DNA of 41,360 nt from Xenococcaceae cyanobacterium MO_167.B27. Its GTDB lineage: Bacteria > Cyanobacteriota > Cyanobacteriia > Cyanobacteriales > Xenococcaceae. Position 1 is the stretch's first letter. Every line of letters starts with the position of its first letter. The notes beneath the pieces were generated by a model that had not been told where the DNA came from, ran no database searches, and saw only the letters and a program-made list of their open reading frames with translations. Location: NCBI GenBank assembly GCA_030065935.1, contig JASJCP010000050.1, positions 1 through 41,360 of the forward strand. The letters run 5' to 3'. Made by a program: the position numbers and the translations under genes. Below, piece after piece: positions 1 through 8,427 of the stretch.

Positions 1-526
1 AGCTTGACCCCTACCCTGACTTTCATCTCACCGGCACGGTTGGACAAGCTGCTTGCGAAGCAGCGTCCCCCGTGCCAAAAATAACTGTGCCGATGGCAAC
101 CCTTCAGTAATTTAGAGATACGCGCCCAATAAGTCCATACGTGCCTTGAAGAATCCACTGGTTCGACAAGGGCGTTACAGGCTCACAGCATAGCTCTGAA
201 AGTCGAAGACTACGACGGGCAATTACAAGTGCTGCTGCGGTTCCACTGTTTAACCCGTATCGAATGCAGTTTGGCACTAAACACGATCACGTTTCTAGGG
301 AGTTCCTGTGATTTCGCGGTTTGAGCCTGAAGTCATTGAGGAAATTATCACCATATTGATTATCTGGACTTTGGGAAAATCAGTTCAGCAGTTCTATAGA
401 GTTTGGGCGTTTGCTTAATAATTGCCTATTCCCTATTCCCTACAGATGAGTCCTCACAACGGAAATGATGTCATAATTCTTGTTAAAACTGCACAACCAG
501 AATAGTAGAAGTTAGTTATTAAGTTG
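1..526. other. Gene-free left edge with a GC-richer, hairpin-containing segment
   Basis: I can assign no gene here. Bases 1-310 are visibly richer in G and C than the rest of the window. They hold a nested hairpin: an outer arm GGCACGG at 33-39 pairs with CCGTGCC at 70-76, and an inner perfect stem GCTGCTT (48-54) / AAGCAGC (58-64) closes on the loop GCG. Several frames stay open for 30-60 codons with internal stops, but none gives a family I recognise. A 36-codon reading with a GTG start at 308 ends at 418 and also matches nothing known to me. The segment may be a decayed mobile-element or gene end. 420-526 is AT-rich and probably carries the promoter of the ABC ATPase gene. Confidence 0.4.
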
Positions 527-1300
527 ATGGTTGAACCTCTAGTGGAACTTAAAGAAGTTTCTAAGTCTTTCGGCTCTAAAAAGATTTTAGATAATGTAAA
601 CCTAAAAATTTATCCAGGGGATGCCCTAGGGGTAATAGGACCTTCTGGCTGTGGTAAATCGACATTTTTACGCATTATTGCTGGTCTATTGAGTCCTGAT
701 ACAGGAGAAGTCTATATTAAAGGACAGAAAAGACTAGGGACAATCGAGGAAGGGGAATCATCTTTAGGTGTAGGTATGGTGTTTCAGCAGTCCGCTTTAT
801 TTGACTCCTTAACCGTAGATGAAAATATCGGTTTTGCTTTATATCGCTACTCTGGATTGCCACCAAAAGAGATTCGGGAGTTAGTTGACCAGAAACTAGA
901 AATAGTGGGGCTTCCTGGTACTGGCGATCTTTATCCAGCCGAGCTATCAGGAGGTATGCGTAAAAGAGTGAGTTTGGCTCGGGCTATTCTTACGGATCCC
1001 AATCGCAGTAATGATGATTCTAGTATCATCCTTTATGATGAACCAACCGCAGGTCTAGACCCCATTGCTTCCACGAGAATTGAAAACTTAATTCACGATT
1101 TACTTACTGTTCAAGGTATATGTCGGGCTTACGCTATAGTTAGTCACCAAGATAGTACCATTCGCCGAACTACAGAACGGATTATCTTTACTTACCAAGG
1201 TAAGATTCAATGGGATGGCTCAAGGGAAGAAGCATATGCTTCCACACATCCTTTATTAAAACAATTCTTTAGCGGTAGTATCCAAGGGCCGATTCCTTAA
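527..1300 (+). CDS. ABC transporter ATPase, MlaF/TGD3-like (lipid transport)
   Basis: Cytoplasmic ATP-binding subunit of an importer-type ABC system, most like MlaF (bacterial phospholipid trafficking) and plant chloroplast TGD3. From the ATG at 527 the protein has 257 residues; a TTG one codon earlier is also in frame but less likely. Visible motifs are Walker A GPSGCGKST at residues 38-46, the Q-loop FQQ at 86-88, signature LSGGM at 140-144, Walker B IILYDE at 167-172, the D-loop AGLDP and an H-loop SHQDS around 207. All catalytic positions look intact. The next gene, 76 bases downstream on the same strand, is an MCE-domain protein, the usual partner in Mla/TGD systems, which is the main reason for preferring a lipid role over another ABC class. 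The permease (MlaE/TGD1-like) is not in this window; unlinked permeases are plausible in cyanobacteria. Confidence 0.88.
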   Translation: MVEPLVELKEVSKSFGSKKILDNVNLKIYPGDALGVIGPSGCGKSTFLRIIAGLLSPDTGEVYIKGQKRLGTIEEGESSLGVGMVFQQSALFDSLTVDENIGFALYRYSGLPPKEIRELVDQKLEIVGLPGTGDLYPAELSGGMRKRVSLARAILTDPNRSNDDSSIILYDEPTAGLDPIASTRIENLIHDLLTVQGICRAYAIVSHQDSTIRRTTERIIFTYQGKIQWDGSREEAYASTHPLLKQFFSGSIQGPIP

Positions 1301-1376
1301 CCTTTGGGATAACTTGTATTATCTTGAGCAAATTACTATTCTTGGTATCATATTTCAGTAACAATCAAAGTGCAAT

Positions 1377-2642
1377 ATGTCAAATACCAGTAGCGGTGGG
1401 CGAATGTCGCCGTCGATGCGACAAAGTATAATTGGTTTGATGCTTCTTGTATCTTTTGGCTTCTTGGGTATATTAATTATCTGGATAAGAAATATTAGTT
1501 TTGGCACTCGCAGTTATCGAGCTACGATTGTGTTTCCAAATTCAGGAGGAATGACCCCAGGAACTAGAGTAGCTTATCGCGGGGTTAGGATCGGTCAGGT
1601 TACATCTGTTGAGCCAAAACCAGAAGGAGTAGAGATCGCAGTAGAAATTGGTAGAAATTACCTCATCCCTAGTAACTCAAGAATAGAAGCAACCCAGGCT
1701 GGACTGGTAGGGGAAACTTCTATTGATATTACTCCTCTCCAGTCTCTTCCCCCAAATCAAGACGTTGCTAACCCTCTAGATCCTAACTGCGAGCCATCAC
1801 TAATTATTTGCAACGGTTCGATTCTACAAGGAGAAGGAAAACTCGATGTCAACGCCTTGATTCGCTCTGTGCTAAGAATTTCTAATCTTATAAGCGATCC
1901 GCAAGTAACTAGTGCAGTTAGATCTATAGGTCAAAATGCGTCTAACTCTTTAGAAGAAATTGCTGAATTGTTGGAAGATGCCAAGGAAAGTGGCGGTTTA
2001 GAAAATCTTAACTTGACTTTAACTTCACTAACCCGAACATCTGATGAAATATCAAGTTTGCTAGCAGAAGTAAGACAAAAAGGGAGTATAGATACTTTAA
2101 ACTCTACCCTGACATCGGTAGGGAGAGTAGCAGAGGAAATCAGAATATTTCTGGCAGCTAACCAAAGCAATATAGTTACTACCCTAGACAGTATCTCTCA
2201 AACCAGTGACCAAATTAGATTGACTACCAAGAGTTTAACCCCCCTCATCCAGCAAGTAGAACAGAGCGAATTATTGGATAATTTGGAAACTGTATCCGCT
2301 AATACAGTTGAATTAACAGCTAATCTGCGAGACTTTTCTGCTAATATTGACGATCCTGAAACATTATTCCTATTGGAAAAAACTCTTAATTCTGCTCGCA
2401 CTGCTTTTGAGAATCTTCAGAAAATCACTTCTGATGTCGATGAACTTACTGGTAATCCTCAGTTTCGTCAAGATGTTGAGAAACTAATTCGAGGTTTGAG
2501 TAATTTAACTTCTTCAACCCAAATACTTCAACAACAAGTAGAGTATGATCGCGAGTTTAAACGCATCTCATCGGAAATCGCTAAAATCAAATCAGAAGGC
2601 AAGTTAGCTCCTAATCAAAAGCAGTCTGCTCCTAATTTTTAA
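1377..2642 (+). CDS. MCE-domain (MlaD/TGD2-like) membrane-anchored lipid-transport protein
   Basis: Substrate-binding partner of the preceding ATPase. The 421-residue protein starts with a short basic-polar tail, then one transmembrane helix at about residues 18-37 (IIGLMLLVSFGFLGILII), then an MCE domain at about 45-120 with the family pattern VAYRGVRIGQV and GLVGETSIDI. The rest, about 150-400, is long and helical with repeated leucine and serine/threonine spacing (blocks ending LTSLTRTSDEISSLLAEV and LTSVGRVAEEI), suggesting a coiled-coil or helical-barrel extension like that of TGD2 and cyanobacterial MlaD homologues. The protein should sit in the inner membrane with the bulk in the periplasm, binding lipids between membranes. 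It is probably co-transcribed with the ATPase. The exact lipid is not readable from sequence. Confidence 0.87.
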   Translation: MSNTSSGGRMSPSMRQSIIGLMLLVSFGFLGILIIWIRNISFGTRSYRATIVFPNSGGMTPGTRVAYRGVRIGQVTSVEPKPEGVEIAVEIGRNYLIPSNSRIEATQAGLVGETSIDITPLQSLPPNQDVANPLDPNCEPSLIICNGSILQGEGKLDVNALIRSVLRISNLISDPQVTSAVRSIGQNASNSLEEIAELLEDAKESGGLENLNLTLTSLTRTSDEISSLLAEVRQKGSIDTLNSTLTSVGRVAEEIRIFLAANQSNIVTTLDSISQTSDQIRLTTKSLTPLIQQVEQSELLDNLETVSANTVELTANLRDFSANIDDPETLFLLEKTLNSARTAFENLQKITSDVDELTGNPQFRQDVEKLIRGLSNLTSSTQILQQQVEYDREFKRISSEIAKIKSEGKLAPNQKQSAPNF

Positions 2643-2794
2643 CTCCGCGAGTGGGAAGTCCCTCGATGTATCAAACGGATGAAAACGAGCGCGACAAGGC
2701 GCACAATTTAGAAATTAAATCTTTATATAACAAGAGTTTCAAGGGATATATAATACTTTTGAGTACCACAAATCTAGCTATAAATTGCTGTAAC

Positions 2795-2910
2795 TCGGTA
2801 CCATTGCAGTACCTTGAAAACTTGGAATATTGGGTTCGACACAAAAGTTGTGTCGGTAAAATTCCAAAAGTATCAAGGCAAACAAAGTATCTTTGATGCG
2901 TTAGTACCCA
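2795..2910. repeat. Large imperfect palindrome (MITE-like hairpin)
   Basis: A nested inverted repeat with four arm pairs: TTGTGTCG at 2848-2855 against CGACACAA at 2837-2844 (loop AAG), ATTCCAA at 2861-2867 against TTGGAAT at 2822-2828, TCAAGG at 2873-2878 against CCTTGA at 2812-2817, and an outer pair 2795-2808 / 2897-2910 matching at 10 of 14 positions. Together they could fold into one hairpin of over 100 bases. No convincing coding frame runs through it. A miniature mobile-element remnant or a strong RNA structure are both possible. Confidence 0.6.
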
Positions 2911-2944
2911 GGGACTCTGGGGAAAAGAAATTGCCTGTAAAGTC

Positions 2945-3081
2945 AAGGGGCTGCGGGCGGAATTTACTTACCCCCTTTAAAAGCCCCGTCGAGGATTTGT
3001 GATAGCTGTCATGATTCTAGATAACCCGCGCGGGGCTCTGAATGCCTAACGGCGACGTTGGGAAGCCTGCGATAAATCCCA
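2945..3081. other. GC-rich run of consecutive hairpins of unknown origin
   Basis: Directly after the large palindrome come three further stem pairs: AAGGGG (2945-2950) with CCCCTT (2972-2977), AGCCCCG (2982-2988) with CGGGGCT (3031-3037), and TGGGA (3059-3063) with TCCCA (3077-3081). Local GC is higher than in the flanks. The look is that of a transposon end or of a structured RNA, for example the end of an IS200/IS605-type element, but I cannot match it to a named family. The nearest gene starts at 3125. Confidence 0.4.
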
Positions 3082-3124
3082 GGAAAATACCCCCAAAGAC
3101 ACCAAATAAGTTGTATCTTAACTC

Positions 3125-4168
3125 ATGAGTTCTCAACCAGCTTGCTACCAAGTTTTGCTAGTTTTTGCGATCGCTAATTTCCCTTCTCTCCAAGGGTATA
3201 ATGTCTCCGAGGCTGTTACTGAAGTTCCAAAACCACAACAAATATCAACAGTCTCTCATATTGCTGCTACGCCTACTCCCAGTCCTTGGCAAAAACCACA
3301 ACTTCTCTACAATTTAGACGCTGGTTCGACTCCTATCAGAGACATTGCGATCTCTCCCGACAGTAAAACCATAGCTAGCAGTAATTTTAGAGGTGAGGTT
3401 AAGTTGTGGAATCTTGAGTCTGGGACGTTACTTAATACGATAAATCTCCGTACTTCAGTCAAGTCAGTTAGCTTTAGCCCCGATGGTAAAACTTTTGTTA
3501 CTGCTGATGCTGACAAGAAAATCAAACTTTGGGAATTGACAACTGGTAAACTAATTCGTAGTTTTGAAGGTCATCAAAACGTAGTAGAATCTGTAGCCTT
3601 TAGCCCTGATGGCAAAACTCTTGTTAGTGGTAGCTGGGATAAAACCATTAAGCTTTGGGAAATAGCAACGGGAAAGTTACTCCAGACTTTAGAAGGCAAT
3701 AAAGACATGGTAACTTCTGTGGCATTTAGTCCTGATGGACAAGTGATTGTTAATGGCTCTTATGATGGTAGTATTAAATTGTGGCAGCTAAATTTAGCAA
3801 CATCACCTCGTTCTTTTGCTGGTCACTTTGAGCCAGTTTATCAAGTGCGATTTGCCCCCAACGGTCAGATGATTGCTAGTAGCAGTAGTGATGGTACAGT
3901 CAGGCTTTGGCAATTGTCTAACGGTAGAGCGATCCGCACCTTCAAGGGACATACAGACGTAGTTACAGACATAGAGTTTAGTAAAGATGGACAAATTCTG
4001 ATCAGTACCAGTCGAGATCGCACTATCAGAATCTGGAATGTTGCAACTGGGGAATTAATCAATAGCATGGTGGGGGATTTTGTCACCAAATTAGCGATCG
4101 CTCCCAATAATCAGTTTTTTGTGGCTGGCGACCAAGACGGTGAGCTTCAAGTTTGGCAAGTTAAGTAG
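3125..4168 (+). CDS. WD40-repeat beta-propeller protein, possibly exported
   Basis: A 347-residue protein made almost entirely of WD40 repeats. Seven strand-d motifs can be counted: LWN near residue 94, then LWE, LWE, LWQ, LWQ, IWN and VWQ at the C-terminus. Blades are joined by FEGH/FAGH/FKGH turns and SPDGK loops, so one closed seven-bladed propeller is expected. The first 25 residues include a hydrophobic stretch (VLLVFAIANF) that could be a weak signal peptide, followed by a proline- and threonine-rich linker to about residue 58, so a periplasmic or extracellular location is possible. WD40 propellers are protein-binding scaffolds without catalytic activity; the partner cannot be inferred because the neighbours are unrelated. 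Repeats 2 and 3 are the most alike (IKLWE-TGKLL), suggesting recent internal duplication. Confidence 0.85.
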   Translation: MSSQPACYQVLLVFAIANFPSLQGYNVSEAVTEVPKPQQISTVSHIAATPTPSPWQKPQLLYNLDAGSTPIRDIAISPDSKTIASSNFRGEVKLWNLESGTLLNTINLRTSVKSVSFSPDGKTFVTADADKKIKLWELTTGKLIRSFEGHQNVVESVAFSPDGKTLVSGSWDKTIKLWEIATGKLLQTLEGNKDMVTSVAFSPDGQVIVNGSYDGSIKLWQLNLATSPRSFAGHFEPVYQVRFAPNGQMIASSSSDGTVRLWQLSNGRAIRTFKGHTDVVTDIEFSKDGQILISTSRDRTIRIWNVATGELINSMVGDFVTKLAIAPNNQFFVAGDQDGELQVWQVK

Positions 4169-4237
4169 TTACAGTAATTAGAGCTAATTTGCCAACAAAA
4201 AGAGTAGGGAATAGAGCATTAATATTGAAAGGTATCC

Positions 4238-4489
4238 TTAACTGTAGGCTTGCCATTGGAAATCAGGTGTTTCATCATCCCCCATCACAGATTTAATTGT
4301 TTGATGTATCGTGCGTAACTCTTGATATGAGACTTTACCATCAGCCCAGACAAGAGACTTAATGCGAGCCATTTCCGCAGTGGACAATTTACCATCTTCC
4401 AGTGCTTTCTCAACCACAGATTTCAGGTTTTCCAGATGAGCTATTTCGTCAGGAGACGGGGGTCTATCATTAGGTCTATTAATTTCCAT
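4238..4489 (-). CDS. Small conserved hypothetical protein (83 aa)
   Basis: An acidic, helical 83-residue protein beginning MEINRPNDRPPSP and containing KSVVEKALEDGKLSTAEM and WADGKVSYQELRTI. The two short D-G-K segments preceding helices resemble the repeating helical pattern of TerB-like or EF-hand-like folds, but no metal-binding loop is complete. A clear ribosome binding site AGGAG lies at 4496-4500, seven bases upstream of the ATG, which supports the start and a real gene. I recall similar short proteins in many cyanobacteria annotated only as hypothetical. It is convergent with the WD40 gene and divergent from the dehydrogenase gene downstream. Function unknown. Confidence 0.72.
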   Translation of the reverse strand: MEINRPNDRPPSPDEIAHLENLKSVVEKALEDGKLSTAEMARIKSLVWADGKVSYQELRTIHQTIKSVMGDDETPDFQWQAYS

Positions 4490-4643
4490 TACAGACTCCT
4501 ATTAAATAAGAAGTGGTGGCTTTAACTCAATACTATAAGATATCTGTCACAATTTCTACCATCCAAAAACAATAAATGATTGACAGGTTCAAGCTGAGAT
4601 GGAACTATGGCAGTAATTTGGGAAATTGAGAGACAAAACAATA

Positions 4644-5543
4644 ATGTTGACGACAGATACAGTAATTTTAATCACAGGAGCTTCTAGCGGTATTGGTGCA
4701 GCTTTAGCAGAAAAATTAGCTAGTAAATATCCAGGTGTTAGCTTGGTTTTAGCATCGCGGAATCAAGAAAAATTAGCTGCTGTCGCCGAAAAATGTCGTC
4801 AACTGGGTTCACCTGTCTTAGTTGTTCCCACAGACTTAGGACAAGTTTCTCAGGTCAAAGTTTTGGCTGAAAGTGCTATCGCTCATTACGGAAAAGTAGA
4901 TATCCTAGTAAATAATGCTGGTTATGGACAGATGGGTCCGATGGAGTTAATTCCTCCTGATGCAGCTAAAGAACAGTTTGACGTTAATTTTTACGCCCCT
5001 TTAGTGCTGACTCAAGCTTTAATTCCGACGATGCGGGAACAAGGAGGAGGCAGAATTATTAATGTTAGCTCCCTTGGTGGTAGAATAGCCTTTCCTGCTG
5101 CTGGAATGTATAGCTGTTCTAAATTTGCTCTAGAAGCTTTTAGTGATGTGTTGCGAATGGAGTTAAAAGCTTTTAATATTAAAGTCTCTGTCATTGAACC
5201 AGGCCCAGTGGTGACAGATTTTTTCCGAGTCGCTTGGGAAAAAGTACAGCAGACAATTCCTAATTATAAAGATACTCCCTATGCACCGCTATTTACTAAT
5301 ATTGAAGCTGTTGATAATCAACTAGATTTATTGGGATGGACTGCCGAAAAAACCGCTGATGGTATAGAAAGGGCGATCTCAGCTAATAATCCCCGTCCTC
5401 GTTACATCCTGGCTACGGGAGGTAATATACTTATCTTTATGATGAATAAAGTGTTTCCTACTTGGTTAAGAGATGCTTTTTGGAAACGTTTTTATGGTGT
5501 GGAGAAGGTTGAAACTGAGTGGCAAAAAGCCAACATCAATTAA
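4644..5543 (+). CDS. Short-chain dehydrogenase/reductase (SDR family)
   Basis: A 299-residue NAD(P)-dependent oxidoreductase of the classical SDR type. The Rossmann nucleotide-binding motif TGASSGIG is close to the N-terminus, NNAG is in the middle, and the catalytic Ser and YxxxK are present (INVSS followed by MYSCSK). The PG motif after the active site (IEPGPVVTDF) is also present. The ATG at 4644 is preferred to an in-frame TTG at 4626 because the family normally begins a few residues before the Rossmann strand. The C-terminal 80 residues extend beyond a minimal SDR and end in a hydrophobic-aromatic region (IFMMNKVFPTWL), typical of the subgroup acting on lipid-like or retinoid/steroid-like substrates. 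The natural substrate is unknown. Confidence 0.88.
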   Translation: MLTTDTVILITGASSGIGAALAEKLASKYPGVSLVLASRNQEKLAAVAEKCRQLGSPVLVVPTDLGQVSQVKVLAESAIAHYGKVDILVNNAGYGQMGPMELIPPDAAKEQFDVNFYAPLVLTQALIPTMREQGGGRIINVSSLGGRIAFPAAGMYSCSKFALEAFSDVLRMELKAFNIKVSVIEPGPVVTDFFRVAWEKVQQTIPNYKDTPYAPLFTNIEAVDNQLDLLGWTAEKTADGIERAISANNPRPRYILATGGNILIFMMNKVFPTWLRDAFWKRFYGVEKVETEWQKANIN

Positions 5544-5740
5544 AATAAATCAAGTCCTCATTCCTCATTCCTTAGTTGATACTTCTTAACTTTATATTAA
5601 AGTTTGCGTGTTTAAATATACTAGTTTACCAAATCTAGACTCAAAACCAGAATTTAACTTGAATTTAACTTGATTTATTGATTAGCATATCAGCGAATAG
5701 CTCCATTTATTGTTGGAGTAAATAATCGGAGATAGCAATA

Positions 5741-6490
5741 ATGACATGGGTTGATTTTACAATCCGTTTGCTCGTAGGATTTTTTCTTGGGGTAGGGATC
5801 GGCATCGAAAGACAGTGGCTCAAAACTAGAGCAGTACTCAAAACTAACGTTTTAGTAACCTTGGGTTCCGCAATGTTTGTTATGTTAGCAGTGATGACAC
5901 CAGGAGATTCTAGCCCTACTAGGGTATCTGCTCAAATAGTCTCTGGGGTAGGCTTTCTCGGTGGGGGGGTGATCCTCAGAGAGGGAGCAAGTGTCCGTGG
6001 GATTAATACCGCAGCTACTTTGTGGTGTGCAGCAGCAGTAGGAACATTAGTAGGATCGGGACATTTGATACAAGCTTATATGGGAACTTTTGTTGTTGTA
6101 GGAGCAAACTTATTATTACGACCATTAGTCGAAGCTTTTAGACATCAAGATGAGGAACTTGACTATCAACCGCCCCAACCCCCAACCCCCAAAAGCTCGG
6201 AGTTGGTTGCACCTACTCCCCGAGAAACCCACTATTGCTTTTATGTAGTTTGTCAGGCGGAACAGGAAGCCCAAGTGTTTGCACTACTCCTCAAGTCGAT
6301 CCGAGAAAGACAATGGACTGTAGTAGGAATACACAGCAAAAATATAGCAGATCAAGTGGAAATTCGAGCGGAATTTTTGTCTAAAGATATTTACTATCAA
6401 TTAGAAGATTTGGAAGAAGTTGTAGGTTTGCTCAAGTCGGAGTCAACAGTAAGTGCCGTGAGTTGGCAATTTCTTAATCAAAATACTTAG
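5741..6490 (+). CDS. MgtC/SapB-family membrane protein
   Basis: A 249-residue protein. The first about 135 residues form four to five transmembrane segments with the MgtC family signature GIGIERQW near residues 21-28 and the conserved FLGGGVILREG and GINTAATLWCAAAVG segments. After a proline-rich linker (PPQPPTPKS) comes a soluble C-terminal domain of about 95 residues resembling the ACT-like domain of MgtC. MgtC proteins are linked to survival under magnesium limitation and to modulation of ATP synthase or phosphate balance in other bacteria; the role here is inferred only from family. GGAGA upstream of the ATG fits a ribosome binding site. The gene stands alone and ends at a clear intrinsic terminator. 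Confidence 0.87.
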   Translation: MTWVDFTIRLLVGFFLGVGIGIERQWLKTRAVLKTNVLVTLGSAMFVMLAVMTPGDSSPTRVSAQIVSGVGFLGGGVILREGASVRGINTAATLWCAAAVGTLVGSGHLIQAYMGTFVVVGANLLLRPLVEAFRHQDEELDYQPPQPPTPKSSELVAPTPRETHYCFYVVCQAEQEAQVFALLLKSIRERQWTVVGIHSKNIADQVEIRAEFLSKDIYYQLEDLEEVVGLLKSESTVSAVSWQFLNQNT

Positions 6491-6573
6491 AAAATAATCT
6501 TATTGTAAGAAAATATAATAAGAAATAGCTACAAATAAATTGGCAAAAGTTAAAGATTATTAATGTTATCAGG

Positions 6574-6600
6574 GGTTAATTCCACAATTAACCTTTTTTT
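6574..6600 (+). terminator. Intrinsic terminator after the mgtC-like gene
   Basis: A perfect 8-bp stem GGTTAATT (6574-6581) / AATTAACC (6586-6593) with loop CCAC is followed directly by seven T (6594-6600). It lies about 85 bases downstream of the mgtC-like stop codon in the right orientation. Confidence 0.85.
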
Positions 6601-6673
6601 TCGTTAAATTTACTTAAGAGTCAGGTTTCTGCTCACGGTAAAATTCCGCAAAATTACGGTTGAATCGTGAGTA

Positions 6674-6734
6674 AAATTAAGTTGAGGTTAAGATGTAATT
6701 AAATTTACGAAGTAAAAATTAAGTATAGGTTAAG
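6674..6734. promoter_or_regulatory. Tandem Pho-box-like direct repeats (TTAAG units, 11-bp period)
   Basis: Two blocks each contain AAATTAAG, three bases, then AGGTTAAG: 6674-6681 with 6685-6692, and 6716-6723 with 6727-6734. The first block continues with TAATTAAA at 6696-6703 in the same 11-base phase. Read on the other strand the units are CTTAACCT and CTTAATTT, close to the cyanobacterial SphR/PhoB Pho-box unit CTTAACCT repeated every 11 bases. They lie about 250 bases before the substrate-binding-protein gene at 6985. The rest of 6601-6984 has one hairpin (CTCACG 6632-6637 / CGTGAG 6666-6671) and no gene I can support. Binding by SphR is inference. Confidence 0.4.
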
Positions 6735-6984
6735 GTATGATGAGTTTTATAAATTAATCAATATAGTTGAGACTAGTCAATTTTTACTAGAAGCTTGTGA
6801 ATTATACCTTGATATTATCATCTGTAGGTGCTGGTCTGAAAAATATCCAGTCAGTAATAATGTTGATGCTTCAGATTCTCACGCAATTATCTTAAATAAA
6901 GATACAGCATTAAGATTAGCCTAGTCTTTCCTATCATTTAAGTAGAAACTTGCCCTTGGTCACTCATTATTGGCTACTTTACCC

Positions 6985-8427
6985 ATGTTAAATAAGCAAA
7001 AGTATCTAACGAAAAGAAATTTTTTACTATTCTTATATATAGTACTTCTTAGTTTATTTGGGCCTTTACTTTATTGGCTGAACACTGGCGCAGTAAAAGC
7101 CCCTTGGCAGAAAACGGCGGACAAAAATAACATTGAAAAGCGTATTAGTTCAGGAAAGAAGATACTGGTAACGGCAGACAATAGTATTGAAAAACAAGCA
7201 GGGGTCACAGCTTTTGCTGATGGGGATTATGGCACTGCTTTAGCCAAATTTGAATCCGCTCTTAAAAACGATCGCAACGATCCAGAATCGTTAATTTATC
7301 GGAATAATGCGAAAGCGATTGCCAGTAATAATACTTATAAAATAGGCGTAAGCGTGCCTATCGGGGGCAATTTAGGTGTAGCTAAAGAAATTCTCCGTGG
7401 TGTAGCTCAAGCTCAAGATGAAATTAATCAAAGTGGTGGAATTAACGGCAATTTAGTGTTGGTGGAAATTGCTAATGATGACAACGATCCAGAGATAGCC
7501 CAAAAAATCGCCACTGAATTTGTCAAAGACAAAAAAGTTTTAGCTGTAATTGGACATAATGACAGCAATGCTTCGATGAATGCTGCACCAATATATCAGA
7601 ATGGGGGTTTAGTAATGATTACTCCCACTAGCTCTGCTGATTCTATACCTTCAACTGGTAATTATATCTTTCGTACCACACCAAGTTCTAGAGTATTAGC
7701 GGACACTATAGCTGATTATGGCGTAAATGTTGCAGGAAAAGAAAAGTTTGTGGTTTGTATGGATTCTGAATCGGAAGTAAGTAAGTCTTTCCAGAAAGAG
7801 TTTACCTGGGCAGCCTACAATTATGGTGGCACAGTGCTTCCCACAAAATGCGATTTTTCCGCACCAGACTTCCTAGCGCGAAATATTCCCTCAAGAGCTA
7901 TTAGCGCTGGAGCAGAGGCTTTACTCCTTGCACCCTCTGTTCGCAATATTCACAAAGCCATAGATGTTGCTAAAGTTAATGATGACCGCTTAACTCTATT
8001 TGGGAATCATTCCATGAATAACTATATGACCTTAAAGAGAGGACAGATAGATGTAAATGGTATGGTATCGGTGGTAGCTTGGCATCCCGATGAAGAAATG
8101 AATAATTCTTTTATTAGCAATGCTCAAAAGCTCTGGGGGGGAGCAGTTGGTTGGCGTACAGCTATGGCTTATGACGCAACACAAACTGCATTCACCGCCA
8201 TCAAAATGGCATCATCTAATCGCAAAGAATTACAGCAAGCAATGATTAATCCTAATTTTGTAGCTCAGGGAGGGACAGAGGAAATTCGTTTCTTCCCTTC
8301 AGGCGATCGCAAAATGAAAGGAACAGCGATTCAAGTACAACCAGGAAACCTCTCAGGAACAGGCTATGATTTTGTACTCCTCAATTTTAAATCAAGCCCA
8401 ACAAACGCCACCAAAAACCCCCAATGA
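6985..8427 (+). CDS. Membrane-anchored periplasmic-binding-protein (branched-chain amino-acid type) with TPR-like N-terminus
   Basis: From the ATG at 6985 the protein has 480 residues; an in-frame TTG at 6970 would add five. Residues 11-32 form an uncleaved transmembrane helix. A TPR-like pair of helices follows at about 65-110 (AFADGDYGTALAKFESALKNDRNDPESLIYR). The remainder is a type I periplasmic-binding fold of the LivJ/Leu-Ile-Val family, seen in YKIGVSVPIGGNLGVAKEILRG, the GGINGN loop, VIGHNDSNASMNAAPIYQ and the repeated domain pattern to about 470. This architecture occurs in cyanobacteria as stand-alone sensors or receptors without transport subunits; no permease or ATPase lies next to it. 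The ligand is unknown, probably an amino acid or related small molecule. Its last 41 bases overlap the 3' end of the convergent transporter gene. Confidence 0.82.
   Translation: MLNKQKYLTKRNFLLFLYIVLLSLFGPLLYWLNTGAVKAPWQKTADKNNIEKRISSGKKILVTADNSIEKQAGVTAFADGDYGTALAKFESALKNDRNDPESLIYRNNAKAIASNNTYKIGVSVPIGGNLGVAKEILRGVAQAQDEINQSGGINGNLVLVEIANDDNDPEIAQKIATEFVKDKKVLAVIGHNDSNASMNAAPIYQNGGLVMITPTSSADSIPSTGNYIFRTTPSSRVLADTIADYGVNVAGKEKFVVCMDSESEVSKSFQKEFTWAAYNYGGTVLPTKCDFSAPDFLARNIPSRAISAGAEALLLAPSVRNIHKAIDVAKVNDDRLTLFGNHSMNNYMTLKRGQIDVNGMVSVVAWHPDEEMNNSFISNAQKLWGGAVGWRTAMAYDATQTAFTAIKMASSNRKELQQAMINPNFVAQGGTEEIRFFPSGDRKMKGTAIQVQPGNLSGTGYDFVLLNFKSSPTNATKNPQ

Noticed and set aside
150-200. tRNA or tmRNA signature (GGTTCGA-like string near 159)
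   Set aside because: No acceptor stem, anticodon arm or matching T-stem can be folded around it.
1-310. Group II intron or reverse-transcriptase element at the left edge
   Set aside because: The nested hairpin is suggestive, but there is no domain V motif and no recognisable reverse-transcriptase frame in view.
2651-3002. Three short open frames (81, 91 and 62 codons) in the palindromic region
   Set aside because: They lie on both strands across inverted repeats, show no family pattern and have no ribosome binding site; inverted repeats create such frames by chance.
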